Assembly (NCBI GenBank): GCA_007376265.1
Contig: VMFW01000008.1
Coordinates: 1-40,357 of the forward strand
DNA length: 40,357 nucleotides
Reading direction: 5' to 3'
Origin: Parcubacteria group bacterium Gr01-1014_20
GTDB taxonomy: Bacteria > Patescibacteriota > Minisyncoccia > UBA6257 > 2-01-FULL-56-20
Shown: one piece after another, positions 7,119-14,448 of the stretch
Numbering within the stretch: the first letter of the stretch is position 1
How the letters are laid out: the number at the start of each line of letters is the position of its first letter
The notes under the pieces: generated by a model
Told to the model about the DNA's origin: nothing
Databases searched by the model: none
The model's input: only the letters and a program-made list of their open reading frames with translations
Program-made: the position numbers and the translations under genes

Positions 7119-7124
7119 TCAATC

Positions 7125-7496
7125 CTATGCAGCAGCCTCTACTGGCTTCTCCTCGGTCTTAGCCGCCTCCTCGACGGGAGTTTCAGCGACCGGGGTTTCG
7201 CTGGCCACGGTAGGAACATCTGCTTTAACGGCCACCTTCATCTTTACCGCTATTTTCTTACCTTCGATTACCCCAGCTGTCACAAGCAAGTTGTGGGAAG
7301 TTGCGGTTGGCCTAGCTCCCACCCCCAACCAATACTTAACTCTTTCACTATTCAGTGTGGTTTTCTTGGTCGCTGGGTTATAAGAACCTAAATCCTCCAC
7401 CGGGGGCGCGATCATTTTAGACTTTTTCTCGGCCACAACTAACCGATAAAACGGCTGGTGTTTTTTCCCGATTCTTTGTAATTTGATGGCTAACAT
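7125..7496 (-). CDS. rpsP: 30S ribosomal protein S16
   Basis: 123 residues starting MLAIKLQRIGKKHQPFYRLV, the classic S16 N-terminus. Further matches are YNPATKKTTLNSERVKYWL and the following GARPT segment. An apparent start 15 codons further upstream is rejected because it would include the promoter. After about residue 85 the protein carries an Ala/Val/Glu/Pro-rich, probably disordered tail (ETPVAETPVEEAAKTEEKP) not needed for the fold. The order rpsP-khpA resembles many other bacteria. Confidence 0.93.
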   Translation of the reverse strand: MLAIKLQRIGKKHQPFYRLVVAEKKSKMIAPPVEDLGSYNPATKKTTLNSERVKYWLGVGARPTATSHNLLVTAGVIEGKKIAVKMKVAVKADVPTVASETPVAETPVEEAAKTEEKPVEAAA

Positions 7497-7511
7497 AAAA
7501 ACGTAGCTTCG

Positions 7512-7541
7512 ATTATAACCCAAAATCTTTAAAAAACGCAA
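7512..7541 (-). promoter_or_regulatory. rpsP promoter
   Basis: TTGCGT and TATAAT spaced by 18 bp on the minus strand; the -10 ends 15 nt before the S16 ATG, giving a very short leader. Confidence 0.65.
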
Positions 7542-7592
7542 GTCACCCCTAAAAACAAGCTCCCTTAGCTATCCTTACGAAAAAACTTAAAA

Positions 7593-7615
7593 CCCGTTCC
7601 AAAATTGGAACGGGG
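7593..7615 (-). terminator. intrinsic terminator of the receiver pair
   Basis: CCCGTTCC pairs with GGAACGGG around a 6-nt loop. On the minus strand it is followed by TTTTAAGTTTTTT, right after the stop of the receiver gene at 7624. Confidence 0.75.
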
Positions 7616-7623
7616 TCATCTTT

Positions 7624-8184
7624 CTATTGAGGAGAGTGATCAGAATCGGTCGGTAAGTGCTCCGGTGAAGCCTGACTTGGGCCGGGCACCAGCGCAGGAT
7701 CAGGAGTCGAGATCGGTTCGGCCTGAACGGGTGCTGGTGAAACTGGCTCTGGTTGAACCGTTGTCGCCCCAGGAACCTTCGGCGCGCTAGACCTGGCTAA
7801 AATCTCATTAATTTTTTTAACCAAATCATCCAAGTTGCCGGTCTTTTCCAAAAAATCTTCCATACCTAACTCCTGACTAATCTTCTGATGGTCACCCTGA
7901 ATCGCCGGCCACGGCTCCTTTAGATTAGTAAGAAAAGCTATCTTTAACATTTTAGTTTCAGAGTCTTGATGAATGTTTAAAGCTATGTCGGTTCCAGTCG
8001 GGCCTGGTGGCATAAAAATATCCATCAAAATCAAATCTGGCATCAACTCCTTCGCCTTCGCGATAGCCTCTGCTTCGTTTTTTGCCACTTGAACATCAAA
8101 ACCAGCTGCTCCAATCTTGGCCGAAAAAATCTCGCGAAAATTCTCCTCGTCGTCAACAATTAAAATTAAGGGTTTAGATCTCAT
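7624..8184 (-). CDS. stand-alone response regulator receiver protein with Pro-rich tail
   Basis: 186 residues. Residues 1-125 are a CheY-like receiver: acidic pair D11/D12 (ILIVDDEENFREIF), phospho-acceptor D55 (LILMDIFMPPG), the conserved switch threonine in AFLTN, and the lysine in FLEKTG. From about residue 130 a low-complexity Pro/Ala/Ser/Gln-rich tail replaces any output domain. Such single-domain regulators act by protein contact. It follows a paralogue after 3 nt. No histidine kinase lies in the window, so the partner is unknown. Confidence 0.9.
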   Translation of the reverse strand: MRSKPLILIVDDEENFREIFSAKIGAAGFDVQVAKNEAEAIAKAKELMPDLILMDIFMPPGPTGTDIALNIHQDSETKMLKIAFLTNLKEPWPAIQGDHQKISQELGMEDFLEKTGNLDDLVKKINEILARSSAPKVPGATTVQPEPVSPAPVQAEPISTPDPALVPGPSQASPEHLPTDSDHSPQ

Positions 8185-8187
8185 GTT

Positions 8188-8586
8188 TTAATTGTACAAA
8201 GCAAAAAAAGACTTAACCTTATCGGAAATCATTCCCAAGTCGTCAGTTTTTCTTAAATAGGCATCCGCCCCAATCTCTTCCGAAAAATGAATGTCGGCGG
8301 CTCTCATCTCTGACCGTGGATCTCCGTAGTTAGTGAGAAAGATGACTCGAATCTCCTTGGTATCTGGGTCGTTCTTAAGTTTCATGACAGTTGCGGCTCC
8401 ATTTAATCCAGGCATCTCCATGTCCATGAGAATCAAATCGGGTTTCATTTTCCTGGCAAAGGCATAGCCCTCCTCTCCGTTCTTAGCCGTTTCAACCTTA
8501 AACCCATCCTGGGTTAACCTGGTCGAAAAAATCTCCCTGAAATTTTCTTCATCGTCTACGATTAAAATAAGCGGTGGATTATTCAT
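8188..8586 (-). CDS. stand-alone response regulator receiver protein
   Basis: 132 residues, a receiver domain alone: D11/D12, D55 in LILMDMEMPGLNG, FLTNYGD, and YLRKTD. It shares the ILIVDDEENFREIFS start with the next gene, so the two are tandem duplicates. There is an insertion around MRAADIHFSEEIG. A candidate -10 (TATCAT) lies 7 nt before the ATG, so the mRNA may be leaderless. Its promoter region overlaps that of the divergent prfA gene. Confidence 0.9.
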   Translation of the reverse strand: MNNPPLILIVDDEENFREIFSTRLTQDGFKVETAKNGEEGYAFARKMKPDLILMDMEMPGLNGAATVMKLKNDPDTKEIRVIFLTNYGDPRSEMRAADIHFSEEIGADAYLRKTDDLGMISDKVKSFFALYN

Positions 8587-8646
8587 GTCTCTTATGATAA
8601 CATACCCCTTATAAAAACTGAATCCACACTTTGAAAAACCACCGAC

Positions 8647-9384
8647 ATGGAAAACGTCAATAAAATCATCATGGAAATAAGGGCTGGGGCAGGCGGCGAC
8701 GAAGCCGCTATTTTCGCCGGCGACCTAACTAGGATGTACCAACGCTATGCGAGTAAGCGGGGTTGGAACTTCCACGTTGTCGACACTAGCCAAACCTCCC
8801 TCGATGGGTATAAATCCCTGGTGGCCGAACTCTCGGGCCTGGGAGTTTACGACGAGCTGAAGCAAGAATCTGGCGTGCACCGAGTCCAAAGGGTCCCAAA
8901 AACCGAAAAGTCCGGCCGGGTCCACACTTCGACCGCCTCCGTGGCTATCCTACCCATGGTGGAAGCTAGAGAAGTTGACGTTAAAGATAGCGACCTCGAA
9001 GTTACCTTCACTCGGGCTGGCGGCCCAGGTGGCCAAAATGTTAACAAAGTGGAAACTGCCGTTCGCATCTTGCACAAACCCACCGGGATCGTTGTCGGTT
9101 CCCGCGAAGAACGTTCCCAACTCTCCAACCGCGAAAAAGCCATGGCCGTTCTAAGAGCCAAGCTTTATGAAATGGAACAACAAAGAGTCACTGGCAACAT
9201 CTCCGAAACCCGCCGTGATCAAATTGGCACCGCCGACCGCTCCGAAAAAATCCGCACCTATAACTTCCCCGACGATCGCATCACTGACCATCGCATCGGC
9301 AAAAAATTCTCCATGATTGAAAGTATATTGGAGGGCAACATGGAACCAATTATAAAGGCGTTTAAAAAAACGCCTTTATCCTGA
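8647..9384 (+). CDS. prfA: peptide chain release factor 1 lacking domain 1
   Basis: 245 residues against about 355 in typical RF1. The frame begins [20 protein letters not shown], which aligns to the junction of domains 1 and 2, and an in-frame TGA at 8632 rules out an N-terminal extension. The retained part is intact. The stop-codon recognition motif is P-K-T in [16 protein letters not shown] (PxT type, hence RF1 rather than RF2). The catalytic GGQ is in [11 protein letters not shown], and the C-terminus has [14 protein letters not shown]. It should release peptides at UAA and UAG. Domain 1 normally touches the L11 region and RF3. Its own stop is UGA, supplied by a palindromic repeat. Confidence 0.9.
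   Translation: MENVNKIIMEIRAGAGGDEAAIFAGDLTRMYQRYASKRGWNFHVVDTSQTSLDGYKSLVAELSGLGVYDELKQESGVHRVQRVPKTEKSGRVHTSTASVAILPMVEAREVDVKDSDLEVTFTRAGGPGGQNVNKVETAVRILHKPTGIVVGSREERSQLSNREKAMAVLRAKLYEMEQQRVTGNISETRRDQIGTADRSEKIRTYNFPDDRITDHRIGKKFSMIESILEGNMEPIIKAFKKTPLS
9354..9377 (+). terminator. hairpin at the 3' end of prfA
   Basis: AAAGGCGTTT pairs with AAACGCCTTT within the last prfA codons (encoding KAFKKTPL). It lacks a good T-run, so it may be a stability hairpin rather than a full terminator. Confidence 0.45.
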
Positions 9385-9398
9385 GCCTGTCGAAAGGA
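9379..9398. repeat. REP-like motif CCTGAG-CCTG-TCGAA
   Basis: This is a short copy of the CCTGAGC/TCGAA palindromic motif also found inside the RNase P RNA at 14771-14807. The TGA inside CCTGAG is the prfA stop codon. Flanking TTTATCC and GGATTAAA also pair. Confidence 0.5.
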
Positions 9399-9420
9399 TT
9401 AAAGCCTTCAAAAAAACAAA

Positions 9421-9446
9421 TGACCAAACCTCTTAAGGCTTGGTCA
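9421..9446 (-). terminator. intrinsic terminator
   Basis: TGACCAAACCT pairs with AGGCTTGGTCA with a minimal loop. On the minus strand it is followed by TTTGTTTTTTTG. It ends the ndk-ORFan transcript. Confidence 0.7.
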
Positions 9447-9460
9447 TGATTTTAAAGAAA

Positions 9461-9682
9461 TCACATCGACTTGAGCATGCTTCGTTTTGATCGCCTCCCT
9501 CTCAGCTTTTTTATGCCGTCCCGCGTAACACTCAAAACGCTGTTGTTGCTGTTAATCGGCCCTTGAATCAAGAACTGTCCGTTTGAAACGTAAGCGCACA
9601 CAGAAACCTCAGTAGATCCTTTCAGGCTAATACAAATACTGTCGCCGTCGTTTAAGCGAATCTTCTCAATCGAGGCCGCCAT
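9461..9682 (-). CDS. small hypothetical protein
   Basis: 73 residues, with a strong Shine-Dalgarno (AAAGGAGA) close before ATG. It begins MAASIEKIRLNDGDSICISL, is beta-rich by composition in the first 55 residues, and ends with a basic stretch (KKLRGRRSKRSMLKSM). I recognise no family. It lies 28 nt downstream of ndk on the same strand and ahead of an intrinsic terminator, so it may ride on the ndk transcript. It belongs to a set of short ORFans here that carry unusually good ribosome-binding sites. Confidence 0.6.
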   Translation of the reverse strand: MAASIEKIRLNDGDSICISLKGSTEVSVCAYVSNGQFLIQGPINSNNSVLSVTRDGIKKLRGRRSKRSMLKSM

Positions 9683-9710
9683 AAACTCTCCTTTTTTTAA
9701 AGAACAAAGC

Positions 9711-10208
9711 CTAGTCTTCTTTGAGCGTAAACTTCGTATACGCCGGCTGGTGACTAACTAATTCTTCCGGTTTAAACCAAACATTTATCTCGGACTTTGC
9801 TTCTTCGGGCGAACCAGAAGCGTGAATCAGATTAAAAACCCCAATTCCCTTTTCGTCCGCGTGCTTAAAAGAAACGTGAGAATAATCGCCTCGAATGGTT
9901 CCGGGCGCGGCGGCTTTGGGCTCCGTCACCCCCACCATCTTCCGAGCAATCTCAACAATCTCAATTCCCTCTAGAACCATCGCCATAATCGGGCCCGAAG
10001 TGAGCATCTCGATCATCAAATTCCGCACCTTCTCTCCTCGCCTCTTAGCTAAATCATCCGTGTAATGCAAACTTGCAGTGTCTTTCGCTGAAACCAAAAG
10101 TTTAAGGCCAATAATCTTCGCTCCCACTCTTTCAAAGCGAGTAATGATCTCGCCCGTAATCCCCCTCTCTAGGGTGTCTGGTTTTAACAAAATTAGTGTC
10201 TTTTCCAT
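9711..10208 (-). CDS. ndk: nucleoside diphosphate kinase
   Basis: 165 residues, longer than the usual 140-150. The start MEKTLILLKPDTLERGITGEI is canonical. The catalytic histidine lies in NLIHASGSPEEAKSEI, and PGTIRGDYS is the nucleotide-site loop. About a dozen extra residues (around SFKHADEKGIGVF) sit between the PGTIRGD loop and the active-site histidine, where most NDKs are short. It transfers gamma-phosphate from ATP to other NDPs and links functionally with pyrG for CTP supply. Confidence 0.94.
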   Translation of the reverse strand: MEKTLILLKPDTLERGITGEIITRFERVGAKIIGLKLLVSAKDTASLHYTDDLAKRRGEKVRNLMIEMLTSGPIMAMVLEGIEIVEIARKMVGVTEPKAAAPGTIRGDYSHVSFKHADEKGIGVFNLIHASGSPEEAKSEINVWFKPEELVSHQPAYTKFTLKED

Positions 10209-10275
10209 TTGGCTTAAATTCTAAACGAAAAATAAAAAACTAGCAAACTAGAACTCGTAAGCGTAAAATTAAATC

Positions 10276-10782
10276 ATGAGTGGTAGAAAAAATATCAAGG
10301 CCCTTAAGTTTGCCACCGTCGTGACGGCAACCCTCACAGTTTATTTCGCCGTTGTCGGAATTCCGACTTATCCTCATGGCATTGAAGCAACTTGGGATAT
10401 TCCTAATTTTGCGCTTACCCACATTATATTTGTCATCGTAGATCTTGTCGCGGTTTTAGGATTTTTTGCCTACTTTCAAAAACCCGGTCTCAAAGCCCTA
10501 GCTCAAGAACCAAAAGATACCGACAAGTTTATCGATTATGTTCGTAAAAAAAGAGAGGAGGGTTCCTGGGCTAGGGCCTTTGTGGGCTTTAGCTTTCTAA
10601 GTCTAGGTTTTTTGGCAATGGGGTTTGACTGGCAAAATCCAATATACCTTATCTGTTTTTTTATGGGCGCCTGGGGACTCTTCTTCGCGCTTTGGATAAT
10701 GCACGACAGCTACTACGAATTTCTAAAGAAAATCAAAAACTTTCTACCTTATCTCCGAAATTTCATAAGAAAAAACGTATAA
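10276..10782 (+). CDS. multi-pass membrane protein, unknown function
   Basis: 168 residues with about four hydrophobic segments, near residues 10-28, 45-66, 98-118 and 123-145. Charged loops lie between them (KEPKDTDKFIDYVRKKREE) and the C-terminus is basic (YLRNFIRKNV). There is no recognised family motif. It is transcribed alone on the plus strand between divergent ndk and convergent aspS. No clear Shine-Dalgarno precedes the ATG. Confidence 0.6.
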   Translation: MSGRKNIKALKFATVVTATLTVYFAVVGIPTYPHGIEATWDIPNFALTHIIFVIVDLVAVLGFFAYFQKPGLKALAQEPKDTDKFIDYVRKKREEGSWARAFVGFSFLSLGFLAMGFDWQNPIYLICFFMGAWGLFFALWIMHDSYYEFLKKIKNFLPYLRNFIRKNV

Positions 10783-10794
10783 GCAAGGATATTG

Positions 10795-12174
10795 CTACTT
10801 CCTCTTTATCTCTAGTCCTAATTCTTTAAGTTGATCGGGGTCAACTTCACTCGGTGAGTCCATCATCAAGTCCCTTCCATCGCCAGTTTTTGGAAAGGCA
10901 ATTACCTCTCGAATATTCGGTTCATTCTGCAAAATCATAATTAGCCTATCCAATCCCCACGCAATCCCTCCGTGCGGCGGGGCGCCGGATTCAAGCGCAG
11001 CAAACATGTGATTAAACTGACTCGTGTCTTTATAACCCAAAACATCAAAAACCGCTCTAAGCGCCTCGGGTTTGTGATTACGAATACTCCCTCCTCCAAT
11101 CTCCCAGCCATTTAGCACGACATCGTATTGGCTCGCAATAATATCTTTTACATTTCGCTTCTCTAGTAAATCCGATTCGAACTCCGGCTTCGGCGCCGAA
11201 AAAGGATTGTGCGTAAAAGTCCAACCACCCTCTTCGGTAAGCTCGAAAAATGGAAAATCCACCACCCAGCAAAAAGCGAGCAAGTTCGGGTCATCTTTAT
11301 CCTTCCTTAAATCCGGCCGGTCGGTCTCATATTTTTCCATTGCGTCCTTATAAGCAATTCTAGGAAAAGGTGTCTCTTGGATTTTTTTCTCTGGATAAAG
11401 CTTAGTCACGATCAGGGTAAGAAGTTTTTCGTTCAATGCCATCACTTCTTCTCGATCCACAAAACTCATTTCTAAATCTAGTTGTGTAAACTCTGGCTGT
11501 CTGTCCCCTCTTGTATCTTCGTCACGGAAACATCGCGCAACTTGAAAATACTTTTCGAGGCCCGCCACCATCAAAAGCTGTTTATACTGCTGGGGCGATT
11601 GTGGCAAGGCATAAAAACTGCCTTTTTGAAGCCGAGACGGCACTAGGTAATCCCGCGCGCCCTCTGGTGTGGATTTAGTAAGAATCGGCGTTTCAACTTC
11701 TACGAAATCTCTTTCTGTCAAAAAATCACGGATGTATTTAACCACCTTGTGTCGATTGATTAAATTCCTAGCTAACCTCTCCCGTCTCAAATCCAAATAC
11801 CGATACTTCATTCTGGTATCCTCGCCGATCTCGCGTCCATCTGTATCCAGCGGCATCGACAACTCTCTCGACGTATTCAAAATCTCCAGGCCCGTCGCCT
11901 GGAGCTCATAAGCGCCAGTCGGAATTTTATCGTTCACTAGCTTTTCCGGCCGCTTTGCCACCTTGCCCGTCAGCTTAATAACGTATTCTAACCTCAAATC
12001 CCCAGCTCCTTTGATGTCTGACCCAAGCACCACCTGCACGACCCCCGAACGGTCTCGGAGATCAATAAAAACGAGCTTCCCATGATCCCGCCTCGAATGC
12101 ACCCAACCAAAGAGCTGAACCTCTTTCCCAGTGTGCTGGGAAACTTCTCCAATCATCACCCTAGTGTCTTCCAT
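10795..12174 (-). CDS. aspS: aspartyl-tRNA synthetase, bacterial type without GAD insertion
   Basis: 459 residues against about 590 in typical bacterial AspRS. The N-terminal OB-fold anticodon domain is present (VQLFGWVHSRRDHGKLVFID). The class II motifs are present: motif 2 in FRDEDTRGDRQPEFTQLD and motif 3 in GGIAWGLDRLIMI. The sequence runs from KYETDRPDLRK directly into LLAFCWVVDFPFFE, so the GAD domain normally inserted between these blocks is missing. It charges tRNA-Asp, and possibly also tRNA-Asn if non-discriminating. AAGGA lies 8 nt before the ATG, giving a usable ribosome-binding site. Confidence 0.95.
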   Translation of the reverse strand: MEDTRVMIGEVSQHTGKEVQLFGWVHSRRDHGKLVFIDLRDRSGVVQVVLGSDIKGAGDLRLEYVIKLTGKVAKRPEKLVNDKIPTGAYELQATGLEILNTSRELSMPLDTDGREIGEDTRMKYRYLDLRRERLARNLINRHKVVKYIRDFLTERDFVEVETPILTKSTPEGARDYLVPSRLQKGSFYALPQSPQQYKQLLMVAGLEKYFQVARCFRDEDTRGDRQPEFTQLDLEMSFVDREEVMALNEKLLTLIVTKLYPEKKIQETPFPRIAYKDAMEKYETDRPDLRKDKDDPNLLAFCWVVDFPFFELTEEGGWTFTHNPFSAPKPEFESDLLEKRNVKDIIASQYDVVLNGWEIGGGSIRNHKPEALRAVFDVLGYKDTSQFNHMFAALESGAPPHGGIAWGLDRLIMILQNEPNIREVIAFPKTGDGRDLMMDSPSEVDPDQLKELGLEIKRK

Positions 12175-12194
12175 AAAGAAATCCTTAAACTATA

Positions 12195-12216
12195 CTTATA
12201 CTAGTCAAAGTATAAG
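12195..12216. promoter_or_regulatory. dyad-symmetric site between divergent aspS and prepilin genes
   Basis: CTTATACT and AGTATAAG form a perfect 8-bp inverted repeat around AGTCAA. Each arm contains a -10-like TATAAG on one strand. It could be a pair of overlapping divergent promoters, or an operator. Confidence 0.35.
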
Positions 12217-12237
12217 GTAGCCAGCCGTTTTTCTCAA

Positions 12238-13527
12238 ATGCGGAGGTCATTACTCATAAAAATACGCGCCAATCTAAAAAAGCGACGTCGCTCCTTCACC
12301 CTTATAGAGCTCCTCATCGTAATTGCGCTTGTAGCCATCATCGCCGCAATCGTACTTTATGTTTTAAACCCAGCGGAACTTCAAAGGCAAGCCCGTGACA
12401 GCAATCGCTTCAGCGACTCTCAAACCATCGACCTAGGCACCAGCCTTCTCGCAGTCGATGTCTCAAATCTGTTTTTAGGGAACGCCTCAACCACCTATAT
12501 CTCCGTTCCCGACCCGACCGCTCCCGTATCGGGTGGCAATAACTGCTCGGGCTTAACCGGCCTCCCCACCCAACCGCCTGGTTGGACCTATCGTTGCGCT
12601 CATCCATCCAAGTACCGCAACGTTGACGGAAGCGGTTGGCTCCCAATAAATTTCACTTTGGCGAGTGCCGGCTCCTCATTCGGTGTACTCCCCATAGATC
12701 CAGCTAACACCGTGTCCGGAAATCGATTCTATACATATGTCACAAACGGCAAAGACTACGTCTTCACCATCCTCCAAGAATCAGAAAAATATGTTGCTAA
12801 AGAAAAAGCATCTCAAAAAGATAAGGGCACAGATCCAACTCGAATCGAGATTGGTCGCAAACTCTTACTCTGGGCCGAGGCCACTGGTCTCACCGCCTAT
12901 TGGCCATTTGACGAGGGAAAAGGAGTTAGTGGCAAAAACTATTCCATTGATCAGGGTTTAATCGCCGAATTTGAAAATGGTGTGAGTTGGACGAACGGCA
13001 AAGTCGGTGGTGGTGTTAGATTTGACGGAATCAACGACATGGTAACAGTTGGAGCGAGTCAGGGCTATAACGAACCCAACTTTGGCGCTCGAAGTTTTAG
13101 CTATGGCGGCTGGGCTAATATAGAAGCAATAGGAAACACTGATCACGGGATAATTTATAAAGGCGGTGGTGGATCTCGAGGCTATCGTCTTAATTTCTGG
13201 GAAGGCGGCAACGAACTTTACGCCTCTGTTACCGATAATAGTTTTATGAGTGTATCCGCCAGTTTCATAAAAAACTTCCTCGATGGCACTTGGCATCACT
13301 TTTTCGCGGTAATAGACAAACAGGCCAACCTGCTAAAACTCTTCGTAGATGGCGAGCCTCTTGCCCAAACCAACATTCCTGGAGGCTTTAGCAGCCTCAC
13401 CAACACCGGCCAGCCTCTCCGCCTTGGTCAAAATGCCCTCTTTAAGGGAATACAGGATGAAACCAGAATCTACGACCGCGCGCTAAACGAAACTGAAATT
13501 AAACAGATTTACACAGCCCAAAAATAG
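12238..13527 (+). CDS. type IV prepilin-like protein with C-terminal LamG domain
   Basis: 429 residues. A basic leader (residues 1-18) is followed by the prepilin cleavage and helix motif FTLIELLIVIALVAIIAAIV, where PilD-type peptidase would cut before F. The pilin-like body continues to about residue 200. Residues about 225-425 form a LamG/concanavalin-type lectin domain: LTAYWPFDEGKG, GVRFDGINDMVTV, SYGGWANIE, DGTWHHFFAVIDK, LKLFVDGEP, and GIQDETRIYDRALNETEI. It is likely a surface pilin or pseudopilin presenting a carbohydrate or protein-binding head. It is divergent from aspS and followed after 19 nt by the MgtC-like gene, which has its own -10. Confidence 0.87.
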   Translation: MRRSLLIKIRANLKKRRRSFTLIELLIVIALVAIIAAIVLYVLNPAELQRQARDSNRFSDSQTIDLGTSLLAVDVSNLFLGNASTTYISVPDPTAPVSGGNNCSGLTGLPTQPPGWTYRCAHPSKYRNVDGSGWLPINFTLASAGSSFGVLPIDPANTVSGNRFYTYVTNGKDYVFTILQESEKYVAKEKASQKDKGTDPTRIEIGRKLLLWAEATGLTAYWPFDEGKGVSGKNYSIDQGLIAEFENGVSWTNGKVGGGVRFDGINDMVTVGASQGYNEPNFGARSFSYGGWANIEAIGNTDHGIIYKGGGGSRGYRLNFWEGGNELYASVTDNSFMSVSASFIKNFLDGTWHHFFAVIDKQANLLKLFVDGEPLAQTNIPGGFSSLTNTGQPLRLGQNALFKGIQDETRIYDRALNETEIKQIYTAQK

Positions 13528-13531
13528 TTCG

Positions 13532-13540
13532 TGATATAAT
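13532..13540 (+). promoter_or_regulatory. extended -10 box (TGATATAAT) directly before the MgtC-like gene
   Basis: TATAAT ends 6 nt before the ATG at 13547 and is preceded by TG, making an extended -10. Transcription would start at or next to the start codon, so the message is probably leaderless. Confidence 0.55.
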
Positions 13541-13546
13541 CAAGAA

Positions 13547-14041
13547 ATGCTTACATTCGATCAAATGCTTGTGAACCTCATCGTCGCGCTCGTGCTCGGC
13601 GGCTTAATTGGGGTAGAGCGCGAATTCGCGGGTAAAGAAGCCGGCATTAGAACCTCGATGCTCGTCTGCGCCGGAGCCGCCATTTTCACCATGATTGCTC
13701 TCGCTCTGCCCACCCTAATCGCGAAAGACCTACTCGACTACAACCAAGCCATCACCGTTCAAAACTCTGGTTTTATAAACATCATTGCGAACATCGTTGT
13801 CGGTATCGGTTTCTTAGGCGCCGGCATCATCATTAAAAATAAAAACCATGTCCACGGCCTCACGACCGCCGCCGACATCTGGATGACTTCCGCGATCGGT
13901 GTTCTGGTTGGTGTAGGACTCATAAAATTTGCGGTCCTCTCCGCCATTATCGTTTCTGGCCTCCTCTATCTCCTGCGACAAATCAAAATATCCGAACGCA
14001 TCGACAAAAACTTCCCCGGCAAAGACGACGACCAGAATTAG
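13547..14041 (+). CDS. MgtC/SapB family membrane protein
   Basis: 164 residues with four hydrophobic segments. The family signature is clear: LVLGGLIGVEREFAGKEAGIRTSMLVCAGA near the start, then GFLGAGIIIKNKNHVHGLTTAADIWMTSAIGV. MgtC proteins help bacteria tolerate low magnesium and in some species restrain ATP synthase; others of unknown role share this N-terminal domain. The longer C-terminal cytoplasmic domain of classic MgtC is absent, as in SapB/YhiD-type short members. Confidence 0.9.
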   Translation: MLTFDQMLVNLIVALVLGGLIGVEREFAGKEAGIRTSMLVCAGAAIFTMIALALPTLIAKDLLDYNQAITVQNSGFINIIANIVVGIGFLGAGIIIKNKNHVHGLTTAADIWMTSAIGVLVGVGLIKFAVLSAIIVSGLLYLLRQIKISERIDKNFPGKDDDQN

Positions 14042-14056
14042 GTCTTAGAAAAAAAC

Positions 14057-14080
14057 AACCCCGCCTGAAAAAGCGGGGTT
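14057..14080. terminator. bidirectional intrinsic terminator
   Basis: AACCCCGC pairs with GCGGGGTT around an 8-nt loop, between the convergent MgtC-like gene and the small membrane gene at 14086. Confidence 0.6.
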
Positions 14081-14085
14081 CAAAT

Positions 14086-14391
14086 TCACCATCGGAAAAG
14101 CGGTCCTGGGGGTGAGCACATTCTCGAAAGAAAAAGCATCGCCGCCACAAACCAAGCAATCACAACCAGAGACTTCGCGGTCCCTAAAACAATCATCATG
14201 ACAGCCGGACCGACTCCGACTACAAGTTCAATAGTCATCGTCAGCAAAACCAACACAGTAGAAGTCCAAAAATTGAGGAGCAAAACTCCAACAATCATCG
14301 AGAGTACGGCCACCAAAATCACACATACGTAGAACTTTAAAACGTTGACCTTGGTAACTCCCTCGGTCGCTTGAGGCTGACTACCAACCAT
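14086..14391 (-). CDS. small membrane protein, unknown function
   Basis: 101 residues from MVGSQPQATEG. This start is chosen because GGAGGG lies a few nt before it; a longer frame lacks a ribosome-binding site. Three hydrophobic stretches (VLKFYVCVILVAVLSMIVGV; VLVLLTMTIELVVGVGPAVM; SLVVIAWFVAAMLFL) suggest an integral membrane protein. It has its own promoter (14420-14448) divergent from rnpB. No known family recognised. Confidence 0.6.
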   Translation of the reverse strand: MVGSQPQATEGVTKVNVLKFYVCVILVAVLSMIVGVLLLNFWTSTVLVLLTMTIELVVGVGPAVMMIVLGTAKSLVVIAWFVAAMLFLSRMCSPPGPLFRW

Positions 14392-14419
14392 TGGCCCTCC
14401 TTTTGAATTATCCGACGTG

Positions 14420-14448
14420 ATTATACTACTAAATGTATGATTTGACAA
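14420..14448 (-). promoter_or_regulatory. promoter of the small membrane gene
   Basis: TTGTCA and TATAAT spaced by 17 bp on the minus strand. Its -35 overlaps the -35 of the rnpB promoter on the other strand, so the two could compete. Confidence 0.6.

Noticed and set aside
7497-7541. Longer rpsP start (MRFLKIL...)
   Set aside because: This stretch contains the TATAAT and TTGCGT promoter elements, and S16 universally begins at the MLAIKLQRIG position.
10276-10782. Assigning the membrane protein a transporter function
   Set aside because: Only hydrophobic segments are visible; no family motif supports any substrate or activity.
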